This document shows, in pieces, positions 26,903 to 36,588 of a DNA stretch of 36,967 nt. The position numbers and the translations under genes were made by a program. The notes beneath the pieces are model-generated. The model worked only from the letters and a program-made list of their open reading frames with translations, had not been told where the DNA came from and ran no database searches. This DNA comes from Dehalococcoidales bacterium. Lineage in GTDB: Bacteria; Chloroflexota; Dehalococcoidia; Dehalococcoidales; RBG-16-60-22. The first letter of the stretch is position 1, and every line of letters starts with the position of its first letter. The DNA is taken from positions 1 to 36,967 of the forward strand of contig NZCW01000012.1 in NCBI GenBank assembly GCA_002688435.1. The letters are read 5' to 3'.

Positions 26903-28348
26903 TTATAAAGGCGGCTGGGTCCGCTTGAACTCCAGGCGCAGGACTTTTTCGGTTTCAGCGGCAATTTTTACCCGCTCGTCAATACGCCAGCCAATTACCC
27001 AGAGGATATGTTCCGGTGAGCAGACAATCGGGACACGCTGGCGCCAGGCATTGGGGATTTTACGGTCAATCATAAATTCGTTTAGTTTCTTGGGTTGGCT
27101 CAGGCCCAGCGGCTGAAAACGGTCGCCGGGCCGACGAGAACGCACCGTCAGTTTGCGGCCCGTTTTAGCTAGGTCAAAACAGGCAATTAAGCCATTATCC
27201 GTTTCCTTCATTTGTTTTCGGACTATCATTGTGGCCGTAACGCGCCATCCGGCCAGCTCCGTCCTGCCCGGTATCTTCAGGGCGGACTCGGCTGTCAGGG
27301 ACGGGTATGGAGATAACGCCGCCGGGTCGGCGCCCAGCAGGAAATCATCGTATTCTATGGTAAAAATCAGGCCTTCTGGCAAGCTGATTTTTTTACCGGC
27401 GGGCTTGTTCAGGGAAGACAGGATGCCTTCAATATGGCGTGTTTCAATGTCTTTCAGGTCCCCCAGCCGCTTTTCTATCGCTGCCCGGAGCAGGTGCCGC
27501 TGCAAGGCGGGAGGCAGCCTGAGAAACTTGGCCTTGTCCAGAATAACCGTGTCTCCCTGTTCCCGGGCGATTTCATCCCACAGGCGGGTGACCTCTTTGT
27601 CCAGAAAGGCATAGTCTTCCACGGCGATGCGGGCAGCCCGGAGCAGGGCGGCAGCTACCCGGGGGTTATAATTCTGAAGAAGCGGCCGGAGCTGCTGGCG
27701 GATTCTATTTCTTAGGGGAGATAGTGACAGGTTGGAAAGGTCAAGCCTGGGCTTGAGTCGGTGCTGGCGGCAGTAGTTGGCTGTTTCCTCCCGGCTTACG
27801 GTGAGCAGCGGCCTGATTATGGTGAGGCTATTTCCGGGAGATTGCCATCGGCTGGACGGCCGTAGTCCCCGCATGCCTCTGGTACCGGTTCCCCGGATTA
27901 AGTGCATCAGTATGGTCTCGATGTGGTCGTCGACGGTGTGTCCCACTGCCACCCGATCCGTGCCGGCAGTGTGCGCTACCTGAGCCAGGAAGTTATAGCG
28001 GACTTCGCGGGCGGCTTCTTCCGGGGAAAGACGGTGCTGGGCTTGATATGCTCGGACATCACGCCGTTCTATGGTGGCCGGGATATCCAGCTGGCGGGTC
28101 AGGTCAGCGACATACCGGGCATCGGCTTCGGACTCGGTACCGCGTAGCTGGTGATCAAGGTGGGCTACGTGGAGTCCTAAGCCCAGGTTCTCCCGTAATT
28201 TGACCAGAACATGGAGTAGGCAGACTGAATCCGGACCGCCGGATACGGCCACCACCAGTTTCGGCTGCCCGGTTATCAGGCCCTGCTCCCGGGTGAGGCG
28301 TAACGCCCGCCCCATTATTTCTGCCGAGCTTTTCTTTGTGTTTGCCAT
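26903..28348 (-). CDS. tilS: tRNA(Ile)-lysidine synthetase
   Basis: LVVAVSGGPDSVCLLHVL...HLDHQLRGTESEADARYV...VGHTVDDHIETILMHLIRGTGTRGMRGL. Confidence 0.95.
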   Translation of the reverse strand: MANTKKSSAEIMGRALRLTREQGLITGQPKLVVAVSGGPDSVCLLHVLVKLRENLGLGLHVAHLDHQLRGTESEADARYVADLTRQLDIPATIERRDVRAYQAQHRLSPEEAAREVRYNFLAQVAHTAGTDRVAVGHTVDDHIETILMHLIRGTGTRGMRGLRPSSRWQSPGNSLTIIRPLLTVSREETANYCRQHRLKPRLDLSNLSLSPLRNRIRQQLRPLLQNYNPRVAAALLRAARIAVEDYAFLDKEVTRLWDEIAREQGDTVILDKAKFLRLPPALQRHLLRAAIEKRLGDLKDIETRHIEGILSSLNKPAGKKISLPEGLIFTIEYDDFLLGADPAALSPYPSLTAESALKIPGRTELAGWRVTATMIVRKQMKETDNGLIACFDLAKTGRKLTVRSRRPGDRFQPLGLSQPKKLNEFMIDRKIPNAWRQRVPIVCSPEHILWVIGWRIDERVKIAAETEKVLRLEFKRTQPPL

Positions 28349-29076
28349 CAGCGCTGGTCGGTTGATGTCGTTTCTTTATTATTTAAACTTGGCCCTAAGA
28401 TGAGTCTGGTGCGGTGTAGCGACTCTGGACGGCGGGCGAAGCCGAGGGCGGCGGTAACCTGTTCTGGTCTTCCCGAACCGCCGCTGTCACAGCGCAGTCT
28501 CATCCCGATGGTGCCATGGCCGTTACGCCAGTCAATGAGCCACAGGTCGTCAATTAAAGCCCTTAGGTCGTAGTGGTGCGGGCCGGTGTCTCTCTGGTGC
28601 TGCCAAGGTAGGTGCTTCAGTGCCAGTAGGGAAGCGAGCGCGGCCGTTACCTCCCTTCGTCCTTTTTCGGCTTCTAGCCCGACCTCGTATTCGGCATAGC
28701 GGACCTGGGACTGTAACGACGGTATGGTTAGGGCTACCTGGTGCACCTGTAAGATTTCAATACTGGGGGGTAACTGCTGGTTGACGGCAGCGGTAAAGAA
28801 GTGGGGTGAAGCCGTCCGGGCCAGAGTGATGTCCATTAGCTCGGCCTCGCTGGTGACTCCCACGGCGAGCGGTGCTGCCAGGGAAAGGCGGGGGCGAGGA
28901 TTAAAACCCTCGGAGTAGGCCAGCGGCATTCCGGCACGGATAAGCGCTCTTTGCCACAGGCGCATGATATCCAGATGGGAGACGAACTTCACTGCCAGTC
29001 CCCGACGGAACCTGATGCGAAGACGTTGCATTTTCCCCCGTTCTCTTCCCGGGCGGTCAGTCTCTGGAAGCTTCAC
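28348..29076 (-). CDS. TIGR03936/DUF2344 family radical-SAM-associated protein
   Basis: RLRIRFRRGLAVKFVSHLDIMRLWQRALIRAGMPLAYSEGFNPRPRLSLAAPLAVGVTSEAELMDI. Confidence 0.9.
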   Translation of the reverse strand: MKLPETDRPGRERGKMQRLRIRFRRGLAVKFVSHLDIMRLWQRALIRAGMPLAYSEGFNPRPRLSLAAPLAVGVTSEAELMDITLARTASPHFFTAAVNQQLPPSIEILQVHQVALTIPSLQSQVRYAEYEVGLEAEKGRREVTAALASLLALKHLPWQHQRDTGPHHYDLRALIDDLWLIDWRNGHGTIGMRLRCDSGGSGRPEQVTAALGFARRPESLHRTRLILGPSLNNKETTSTDQR

Positions 29077-30373
29077 CGGTATCCCTGGCCGGGCCGGCGG
29101 CGCCGGGCCCGGGCTGTTTCTCCTTGGTCAGCAGGATTTTCTCAATTTTCAGTCCCCGCATTTCGGTGATTACCAGTTTCGAGCCCTTATATCTTAGCTG
29201 TTCGTTGAGTTTTGGGATATACCCTAGGAGGTGGAGGACAAAGCCGGCAACCGTTTCATAAGCGCCTTCTGGCAGCTCCAGTTCCATCTCCTCGTTGGCT
29301 TCCTCGATGCGCATACTGCCGTCAATCTGGAAAGTGTATTCGTTGATTACCTCGTATTCTTTTTCTACCTCGGCCAGCTCATCTCCTACCGGGCCGACGA
29401 TTTCTTCGACCAGACGAGTGAGACTGGCGATGCCAGCCGTGCCGCCAAATTCGTCTACCACCACGCACATCCGGTAGTTTTTGTCGCGCATCTCGGTAAA
29501 GAGCTCGTTGATGCGCTTGGTCTCAGGGGTGAAGTAAGGCGGGCGGACCAGTTCGTCAATGGTGCTCCGGGCGGTGATGGTACCCTTGGCCTGTGCCATA
29601 AGCACGTCCTTTACCGAGAGAATCCCGACCACGTTGTCCATATTTTCTTGGTAGACAGGGAAGCGGGAGAGAGGAAATTCGGTGTAGAGGGTAAGGAAAT
29701 CGCCCATTTTGGAGCCCTGCTCGATAGCGATGACTTCTGGGCGCGGTACCATGACCTCGCGGACGGGCCGGTCACCGAATTCAAAGACCTTGTGCAGCAT
29801 CTCAGCTTCGGCCTCTTCCATCGTCCCTTCTTTATGCCCTACCGATATCATGGTGCGGATTTCCTCCTCGCTGGCCAATGACCGGGGTACGGCTCTCCCT
29901 CCGATCAGCCTGGTAAACTCGGAGGCTATCCAGCTGAGGGTAATGACAAAGGGGGTGAAGAGCCAGGCGATAAGCTCTATCGGCCGGGCGAAAATGAGCG
30001 ATAACCGCTCCGGGTGCTGGGTGGCGAAGGTCTTGGGGGTCGTTTCGGCAAATATCAGGAGGAGGACGGTTACCCCAACGGTGGCAATGAGGACACCTCC
30101 CTGGTCTCCCCAGAGTTCAATCGCCACAGCGGTACCTAGGGCGGCGGCGGCCACATTGACGAAGTTGTTGCCCAGCAAGATGGTGGAGAGGAGCTTCTCC
30201 GGCCGCTCAATCATTCTGGCGACCCGCCGGGCACCTTTGACGTTGTTCTCCACCATGTGCTTCACCCTTATTCTCTGCAGGGCAACAAAAGCGGTTTCCG
30301 AGCTGGAAAAGAAGGCTGACAATAGCAAGCAGAGAATAAAGAGTAACAGGTATAGCTCAATGTCGTCTGACAT
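29057..30373 (-). CDS. CNNM/CorC-type hemolysin-family membrane protein with CBS domains
   Basis: LSAFFSSSETAFVALQRIRVKHMV...MVPRPEVIAIEQ...FPVYQENMDNVVGILSVKDVL...MCVVVDEFGGTAGIASL. Confidence 0.93.
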   Translation of the reverse strand: MSDDIELYLLLFILCLLLSAFFSSSETAFVALQRIRVKHMVENNVKGARRVARMIERPEKLLSTILLGNNFVNVAAAALGTAVAIELWGDQGGVLIATVGVTVLLLIFAETTPKTFATQHPERLSLIFARPIELIAWLFTPFVITLSWIASEFTRLIGGRAVPRSLASEEEIRTMISVGHKEGTMEEAEAEMLHKVFEFGDRPVREVMVPRPEVIAIEQGSKMGDFLTLYTEFPLSRFPVYQENMDNVVGILSVKDVLMAQAKGTITARSTIDELVRPPYFTPETKRINELFTEMRDKNYRMCVVVDEFGGTAGIASLTRLVEEIVGPVGDELAEVEKEYEVINEYTFQIDGSMRIEEANEEMELELPEGAYETVAGFVLHLLGYIPKLNEQLRYKGSKLVITEMRGLKIEKILLTKEKQPGPGAAGPARDTGEASRD

Positions 30374-30564
30374 ATAATATTATCTCACTTGTCTGAGACT
30401 ACTTCCTGACATAATCATAGCACCGGCTTATAGGGGTGTCAAAGGAGTTTAAAAATAATTCCCCCTTTCTCCTTAATAAGTAGGGAAGAGGGGAGGAAAT
30501 GGGTAGGAAGGGTAAAGCCTCTCTTTGACTCTTCTCTGCTCTTGATTAAGAGGGTGGGGTGTTT

Positions 30565-30585
30565 AAGAGGGACGAAGCCCCTCTT
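30565..30585. repeat. Intergenic hairpin AAGAGGG-acgaagc-CCCTCTT, same style as 26835-26855
   Basis: 7-bp perfect stem with shared GAAG core; flanked by similar G/A-rich and C/T-rich tracts. Confidence 0.55.
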
Positions 30586-30893
30586 TCTAAAGTAATTCTC
30601 CCCTCCCTTAATGAGGAAGGAAGGTAAGGGGGGCGTAAAAATCTCTATTGCGGGCTCGAGATATGCGCGGCAGTAAGGTCCTGCAGCTTTTTAAGCCCTT
30701 CCAAGGGAGAGGCCAAGACTACCTAATTTCTACGGATAGGGCTTCTGCCGTCCCGTGGCCACGGACGTAACCGTTAATCCGGGCGGCGGCGTCAATGGGT
30801 GGGATGCTCCCAACGGCAATGACACTGTTTTCGGTTAATGGGCTATTCATAGGTACAGTTTTGGTTACTTTTAGCCTCATCAATATTATTTAT

Positions 30894-33470
30894 TTAGCAC
30901 TTGGTATAACCACACGCTGGGCAGATAAAACACCCCTCTTGGTAGACAAGCATGTTGCTGCACTCTGGGCACTGCCCGGCTAGGTTCTTGGCCAGGCCGT
31001 AGTCCTCTGGACTGGACTTGCCGTCATAGCCGGTGGTATATTTTTCCAGCACGCTGGCAATAGCGTCGGCGCAGGAGAGGATAGACTTGCCCTGTACCCA
31101 GGCGATGGACGGGCAACGGATACCCCGGAGCTGTCTCACTATGGAACTAACATCTACTCTCGCTCTTAGTGCTAGGGAGATAAGCCGACAGGTGGCTTCC
31201 AGCTGGGCGGAGGCACAGCCACCGGTCTTACCGAGACTGGAAAATACCTCGCAAATCCCGTACTCATCAGAATTCACGGTGACATAGAGCGAGCCGCAGC
31301 CGGTCGAGACCTTCTTCGTACGACCTTCCGTTTCTTCCGGTCTTTCCCGGGGGGTAAGTTTGCCCTCCTCAGTTATTTGTTTTTCTGGCTGGCCGGTGGT
31401 TAGTACTTGGGCGTCACGGCTCCGGTCACGGTAGATGGTTATTCCTTTCAGGTTCTCCTCGTAGGCCAGCTGGTACACCCAGGCAACATCCTCTCGGGTA
31501 GCCTCCTGGGGGAAATTGACCGTCTTGGAGACCGCGTTATCCGTGGATTGTTGGAAGGCGGCCTGTATCCGGACGTGCCATTCCGGAGTTATCTCGTGGG
31601 CGGTGACAAACAACTGCCGGGCAGCCTCAGGTACGCCATCAATCTCACCAAGGTGGACACCGTCCGCTAGCTTCTGCATTAGTTCCTCGGAGTAAAAGCC
31701 CCCGCTGCGAGCAGCTTCCTCAAAGTGGGGATTCACCTCCACCAGCTGGGCGCCGTCCAGGATGTTCTTGGTGTAGCTTAGGGCGAAGAGTGGCTCGATG
31801 CCGCTGGAACAGCCGGCGATCAGGCTCAGGGTGCCGGTGGGGGCGATGGTGGTGCGGGAGGCATTTCTGGTTCTGGAGCCGTCGAGAGTATTGTAGGTGC
31901 TGTCTTCAAAGGCAGGAAAGACACCGCGCTCCTGCCCCAACTCTACCGAGGTCTTGGTCGCCTCTTCGCTGACGAACCGCATAATCTCGGTGCCGGTCTT
32001 GAGCGCCTCTGCCGAGTTATAGGGGGTACCCAGCTGGATGAGTATATCGGCAAAGCCCATTACCCCGAGCCCGATTTTCCGGGTCTTCCGGGTCATTTCA
32101 GCGATTTCTTTCAGAGGGAACTGGTTGACATCAATGACATTATCCAGAAACCGGACGGCGCTCTTTATAGTGGCCGCCATCCTGGGGTAGTCTATCTCGG
32201 CGATCCCGTTTGTTGCCCGCACCATCCGGGCTAGGTTGATTGAGCCTAGGTTGCATGACTCGTAGGGGAGGAGGGGCTGCTCGCCGCAGGGGTTGGTGCT
32301 TTCGATACGGCCTAGGTGGGGGGTGGGGTTATCCTGGTTGATGCGGTCAATGAAAACGATGCCCGGGTCGCCGGTCCGCCAGGCCATATCCACGATTTTG
32401 TCAAAGACCTCTTTGGCGTTGAGCTGGTTCGCGACCTCTTTGGTATGTGGATTGATCAGGTTATAGTTTGCCTCCGCCTTGACCGCTTCCAGAAACTCGA
32501 CGGTTACGGCTACGGAGATGTTGAAATTGGTTAGAGAAGTATAGTCTTCTTTAGCGGTGATGAACTTTATGATATCTGGGTGGTCCACGCTGAGGATGCC
32601 CATATTCGCCCCGCGGCGCATTCCGCCCTGCTTGATGACATCGGTGGCGGTGTCAAAAGCGCGGATAAAAGAGACTGGGCCGCTGGCTATGCCGCCGGTG
32701 GAGCCCACCAAGTCTTTTTCCGGCCTCAGCCGGGAGAAGGAAAAACCGGTCCCGCCGCCGCTCTTGTGGATGAGCGCCGTGTTTTTCACCGACTCGAAGA
32801 CGGACTCCATGGAGTCCTCGATGGGCAGGACGAAGCAGGCGGACAGCTGTCCCAACTCCCTCCCGGCGTTCATTAAGGTGGGGGAGTTGGGCAGGAACTC
32901 CAAGCTGGCCATCAGCCGGTAAAACTCATCTTCTCTTGCTTGGACATCCGCCTTAGGGTCGTAAATGAGCTCGGCCGAGGCGATAGTTACGGCCACACGG
33001 TGGAACATCTCCTCCGGCGTCTCGATAACCTGCCCCTGCTTATCTTTCTTCAGGTACCTCCTCTGTAGTACATGAAGGGCGTTTTCGGTAAGGTTTAGGC
33101 CGGACGCGGGCTGGCTTTTTGACTTAGCGGTATCGACTTTTTCCATTTTGGTTTTTGTCTCCTCGGTATGCTTTAGTTCTTCGGCCGCTAGGATTTCCTC
33201 GACCATGGTCAGTATGTCAGTTTTGGCGGGCAGGCGGATTTGCTGGCGAGACAGCACTGGCACTAGGTCTTCCATGCCGGGTAGGGTGGGTGTCGGTGAT
33301 GGCAGGGGTGACTCACGTTCCAGCCGCGTAATCACCTGTGAGGTGAGCCGCTCCACTAGTTGCCGGTCGGCAATGCCTATGGACTCAGCGGCGGCAAAGA
33401 CGATACGGGCAATCTGGCTCCGGTTGGGCGAGTTTACTCTTTTATTTTCCGGTTGACCGGCTCTGTCCAT
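30894..33470 (-). CDS. nrdJ: Adenosylcobalamin-dependent (class II) ribonucleotide reductase
   Basis: LPNSPTLMNAGRELGQLSACFVLPIEDSMESVFESVKNTALIHKSGGGTGFSFSRLRP...ESTNPCGEQPLLPYESCNLGSINLARM...IAPTGTLSLIAGCSSGIEPLFAL...C-terminal CPECSNMLVYQEGCFICPACGYTKC. Confidence 0.96.
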   Translation of the reverse strand: MDRAGQPENKRVNSPNRSQIARIVFAAAESIGIADRQLVERLTSQVITRLERESPLPSPTPTLPGMEDLVPVLSRQQIRLPAKTDILTMVEEILAAEELKHTEETKTKMEKVDTAKSKSQPASGLNLTENALHVLQRRYLKKDKQGQVIETPEEMFHRVAVTIASAELIYDPKADVQAREDEFYRLMASLEFLPNSPTLMNAGRELGQLSACFVLPIEDSMESVFESVKNTALIHKSGGGTGFSFSRLRPEKDLVGSTGGIASGPVSFIRAFDTATDVIKQGGMRRGANMGILSVDHPDIIKFITAKEDYTSLTNFNISVAVTVEFLEAVKAEANYNLINPHTKEVANQLNAKEVFDKIVDMAWRTGDPGIVFIDRINQDNPTPHLGRIESTNPCGEQPLLPYESCNLGSINLARMVRATNGIAEIDYPRMAATIKSAVRFLDNVIDVNQFPLKEIAEMTRKTRKIGLGVMGFADILIQLGTPYNSAEALKTGTEIMRFVSEEATKTSVELGQERGVFPAFEDSTYNTLDGSRTRNASRTTIAPTGTLSLIAGCSSGIEPLFALSYTKNILDGAQLVEVNPHFEEAARSGGFYSEELMQKLADGVHLGEIDGVPEAARQLFVTAHEITPEWHVRIQAAFQQSTDNAVSKTVNFPQEATREDVAWVYQLAYEENLKGITIYRDRSRDAQVLTTGQPEKQITEEGKLTPRERPEETEGRTKKVSTGCGSLYVTVNSDEYGICEVFSSLGKTGGCASAQLEATCRLISLALRARVDVSSIVRQLRGIRCPSIAWVQGKSILSCADAIASVLEKYTTGYDGKSSPEDYGLAKNLAGQCPECSNMLVYQEGCFICPACGYTKC

Positions 33471-33534
33471 CTGACGATTCCTACTTCCGGTTTAATTGCT
33501 CCGGCTTTATTCTATCCTCTTCCGGCCAGTTCCT

Positions 33535-34035
33535 CTAATCTGTCGGTGGGGAGAGTAGGGAGAGCTGGTTGGGGCGGGGCACTACTGATTCTCCGCTGAC
33601 CAGGGTATCCACGACTTCTTTCAGCGTGGTGATGTCGGTAAATTCTCGGTAAACACTGGCGAAGCGGAGATAGGCAATGTGGTCTAGGCCACATAGTTTT
33701 TCCATCACCATATCACCGATAACCGTGCTGGACACCTCAAGTCTGCCGGAGCGGTAAAGCTCGGCTTCAGTGTCATCGGCGACCTTATCCACCGTGCCGC
33801 TGGGCAGCGGCCGTTTCTCACAGGCCTTGCGGATGCCGGTGAGCAACTTGTCCCGGTTAAATTCCTCGCGTCGCGCGTCTTTCTTGATGACGAACAGTCC
33901 GGCCGGCTGCAGGCGCTCGTAGGTGGTGAAACGGGAGTCGCACTTCAGACACTGGCGCCGGCGGCGTATACCGTCGTTTATATCACGAGAATCGATGACT
34001 TTAGAATTATGGTAACCGCAATAAAGACAGTCCAT
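33535..34035 (-). CDS. nrdR: Transcriptional repressor NrdR
   Basis: MDCLYCGYHNSKVIDSRDINDGIRRRRQCLKCDSRFTTYERLQ...VIKKDARREEFNRDKLL...RFASVYREFTD. Confidence 0.97.
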   Translation of the reverse strand: MDCLYCGYHNSKVIDSRDINDGIRRRRQCLKCDSRFTTYERLQPAGLFVIKKDARREEFNRDKLLTGIRKACEKRPLPSGTVDKVADDTEAELYRSGRLEVSSTVIGDMVMEKLCGLDHIAYLRFASVYREFTDITTLKEVVDTLVSGESVVPRPNQLSLLSPPTD

Positions 34036-34045
34036 AGTAAAAAAC

Positions 34046-34100
34046 CTACCCTATATTGTGTGACAAGTGTCACAGTACCACAAGATATAGTGTTTGTCAA
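34046..34100 (-). promoter_or_regulatory. nrdR-nrdJ promoter with two NrdR boxes and a CRP/FNR-like palindrome
   Basis: NrdR-like boxes at 34046-34061 (ctaccctatattgtgt) and 34078-34093 (ccacaagatatagtgt), 32-bp offset; TGTGA-CAAGTG-TCACA at 34059-34074; minus-strand TTGACA (34100-34095) and TACTGT (34077-34072) with 17-bp spacer. Confidence 0.7.
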
Positions 34101-34144
34101 GTTTTTTGAGACTATTTTTAAAAAGATTTTTGGGCTTTACCTAG

Positions 34145-35494
34145 TTGTATTCAGAGAGTAAGATTATGACGGGTGAGCGAATGGAATACCAGGCGGCTTT
34201 GGACTATATTTTAAGCTTCGCTGATTACGAACGGCTGTCGCGCTCGGCGTTCGTCTTTGATCTGGAGCGTATCGAGGAACTGCTGGTCAGGCTGGGTAAT
34301 CCCCAGCAGGCCGCCAGGTCGGTCCACGTGGCCGGCACTAAGGGAAAAGGTAGCACCGCGGCCATGCTGGCCTCAATTTTAACCCAGGCGGGCTACCATA
34401 CCGGGCTTTATACCTCTCCCCACCTCCTCAGTCCCATGGAGAGGATACAGGTTGATGGGAGGCCTATGGCAGAAGGTGACTTTGGCCGGCTGGTGGCGAT
34501 GATAAAACCCGAGGTGGAAGCGGTAAACGCTATCGGCGGCTTGGGCGAGCTGACTACATTTGAGCTACTGACGGCGCTGGCTTTTCTTTATTTCCGGGAG
34601 ATAGAGGTGGACTATCAGGTGCTGGAGGTGGGGCTGGGGGGACGGCTGGATGCCACCAACGTGATCCGTCCGGAAGTCTGCGTCATCACTTCTATCAGCT
34701 ACGATCATACCGATGTTCTGGGAGATACCCTGGCCCAGATAGCTGGGGAGAAGGCTGGCATTATCAAGTCGGGCAGTGTCGTGGTGTGCGCCCCGCAGCT
34801 TCCTGAGACGATGGTGGTAATAGAGAATACCTGCCGGGAGCGTGGGGCAAGATTGATTAAAGCAGGTAGTGAGGTTACCTGGGAACAGCAGGCTATTGGT
34901 TCCGAAGGGCAGTCTTTTCGACTGCGTGGGCTGGCTGAAGAGTATAATCTGGAAATACCTTTGCTTGGTGAGTACCAGCTGGAGAATGCGGCTGCGGCGG
35001 TAATGGCCGCGGAGGTTCTGGCAACGAAAGAAGCCAGCATATCACCGGAGAGTATTGCCCGCGGGCTGAATCAGGTGCGCTGGCTGGGCCGACTTCAGGT
35101 TTTGCGGCGTAGGCCTTGGGTCATTGTTGATGGTGCCCATAATGCCGATTCGGCGCGGAGACTGGTCCAGGCGCTCGGGGAGTATTTTGATTTGCAACGG
35201 GTGTTCCTGATTTTTGGTGCTTCTTCCGATAAAAACATTGCCGGGATGGTGGCCGAGTTGGTGTCTCTCCCTGGGGAAGTTATCGTTACCCGTTCCCGTC
35301 ACCCCAGAGCCGTGGCTCCGGCTGTACTGGGCGGAGAGTTCTCCAAGTACAGGATAGTCCCGGAGGAGGCGGGAAATGTGGCCGCGGCGGTAGAGCGGGC
35401 ACTGGCCTGGGCCAGCCCAGCTGATCTTATTTGCGCTACCGGCTCGCTGTTTCTGGTCGCCGAGGTGATGGAATATCTGGCGTTGCGCGGCTAG
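34145..35494 (+). CDS. folC: Folylpolyglutamate synthase/dihydrofolate synthase (start may be ATG at 34167)
   Basis: SVHVAGTKGKGSTAAMLASILTQAGYHTGLYTSPHL...GLGGRLDATNVI...SISYDHTDVLGDTLAQIAGEKAGIIK. Confidence 0.95.
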   Translation: MYSESKIMTGERMEYQAALDYILSFADYERLSRSAFVFDLERIEELLVRLGNPQQAARSVHVAGTKGKGSTAAMLASILTQAGYHTGLYTSPHLLSPMERIQVDGRPMAEGDFGRLVAMIKPEVEAVNAIGGLGELTTFELLTALAFLYFREIEVDYQVLEVGLGGRLDATNVIRPEVCVITSISYDHTDVLGDTLAQIAGEKAGIIKSGSVVVCAPQLPETMVVIENTCRERGARLIKAGSEVTWEQQAIGSEGQSFRLRGLAEEYNLEIPLLGEYQLENAAAAVMAAEVLATKEASISPESIARGLNQVRWLGRLQVLRRRPWVIVDGAHNADSARRLVQALGEYFDLQRVFLIFGASSDKNIAGMVAELVSLPGEVIVTRSRHPRAVAPAVLGGEFSKYRIVPEEAGNVAAAVERALAWASPADLICATGSLFLVAEVMEYLALRG

Positions 35495-36588
35495 TCCGGA
35501 GCAGGACTGATTCTGACTTCAATAACTAGGTCCTCTGCCACGCGGTATATCTTTTCGAAAGATAACTTTAAAACCTGATTAACCTCGCGTATATCCAGCT
35601 CTCCCACCGCGGCAAGACCCTGCCCCATTATTTTGGGCGCTATGGCGATGACTGCTTTGTCGGCCAGGTTCTGGCGCAGAAACGAGGTGATGACCCCGGT
35701 GCCTCCCTCCACCAAGACGGAAGAAATGCCTCTCTTGCCCAGTATGCCGAGAAGTTGCTTCAAATCGACTTTACCCGCCTTATCCTGCCGTGTAGCCACA
35801 ATCTCGATTCCGGCTTTACGCAGGTGAGCTACCTTCTTCTCATCGGCTTGAGAAGTGGTGGCGATAATGGTGGGCGCGGCCTCTCGGTTCTGGACCACTC
35901 CGGCATCCAGCGGAGTCCTCAATCTGGAGTCCAGGACAATGCGGGAGGGGTTTCTGCCCTTGATTAGGCGTACGGTGAGCCGGGGGTTGTCCGCCAGCAC
36001 CGTATCCACCCCCACCATTACGGCGTCGCTAGCCGCCCGTAGCCGATGGGCCAGCTGGCGGAACGGTACCGAGCTTATCCATTGCGAGTCTCCGGTGGAG
36101 GTGGCAATCCGGCCGTCCAGGGTCTGGGCGAATTTGAGAGTGACCAGAGGTAAGCCGGTGGTCATGTGCTTGAAATGGGCTTCATTCAAGTCGCGGCACG
36201 TATCTGTCAGTACCCCGACTTCAGTCTCAATCCCCTGCTGCTTTAATTGCGTCACACTCTTTCCGTTGACCTGTGGATTAGGGTCCAGAGTCCCGATGAC
36301 GACACGGCCAATATTGTGCTGGATTATGGCGTCCGTGCAGGGAGGAGTTTTGCCATGATGGCAGCAGGGTTCCAGAGTGACATAGAGAGTTGCCCCCGCG
36401 ATACTCTCGTTGGCATTCTGGATAGCGTTGGTTTCAGCATGTTTGCCACCGTAGTGGTGGTGGTAACCCTGACCGATGACACGGTCGTTTTTCACGATAA
36501 CGGCACCCACCATCGGGTTTGGGCTGGTCCTCCCGAGACCTCGGCGGGCCAGCTTTAAAGCCTGCTTCATATATTCTGCGTCACGCAA
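35491..36588 (-). CDS. ribD: Bifunctional diaminohydroxyphosphoribosylaminopyrimidine deaminase / reductase
   Basis: YMKQALKLARRGLGRTSPNPMVGAVIV...GGKHAETNAI...LYVTLEPCCHHGKTPPCTDAI...LKFAQTLDGRIATSTGDSQWIS. Confidence 0.97.
   Translation of the reverse strand: MRDAEYMKQALKLARRGLGRTSPNPMVGAVIVKNDRVIGQGYHHHYGGKHAETNAIQNANESIAGATLYVTLEPCCHHGKTPPCTDAIIQHNIGRVVIGTLDPNPQVNGKSVTQLKQQGIETEVGVLTDTCRDLNEAHFKHMTTGLPLVTLKFAQTLDGRIATSTGDSQWISSVPFRQLAHRLRAASDAVMVGVDTVLADNPRLTVRLIKGRNPSRIVLDSRLRTPLDAGVVQNREAAPTIIATTSQADEKKVAHLRKAGIEIVATRQDKAGKVDLKQLLGILGKRGISSVLVEGGTGVITSFLRQNLADKAVIAIAPKIMGQGLAAVGELDIREVNQVLKLSFEKIYRVAEDLVIEVRISPAPD

Noticed and set aside
28348-29076. DUF2344 protein as an unusual orphan (often linked to a TIGR03960 radical SAM protein)
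   Set aside because: Separation from its usual partner is not rare enough to claim as notable without seeing the rest of the genome.
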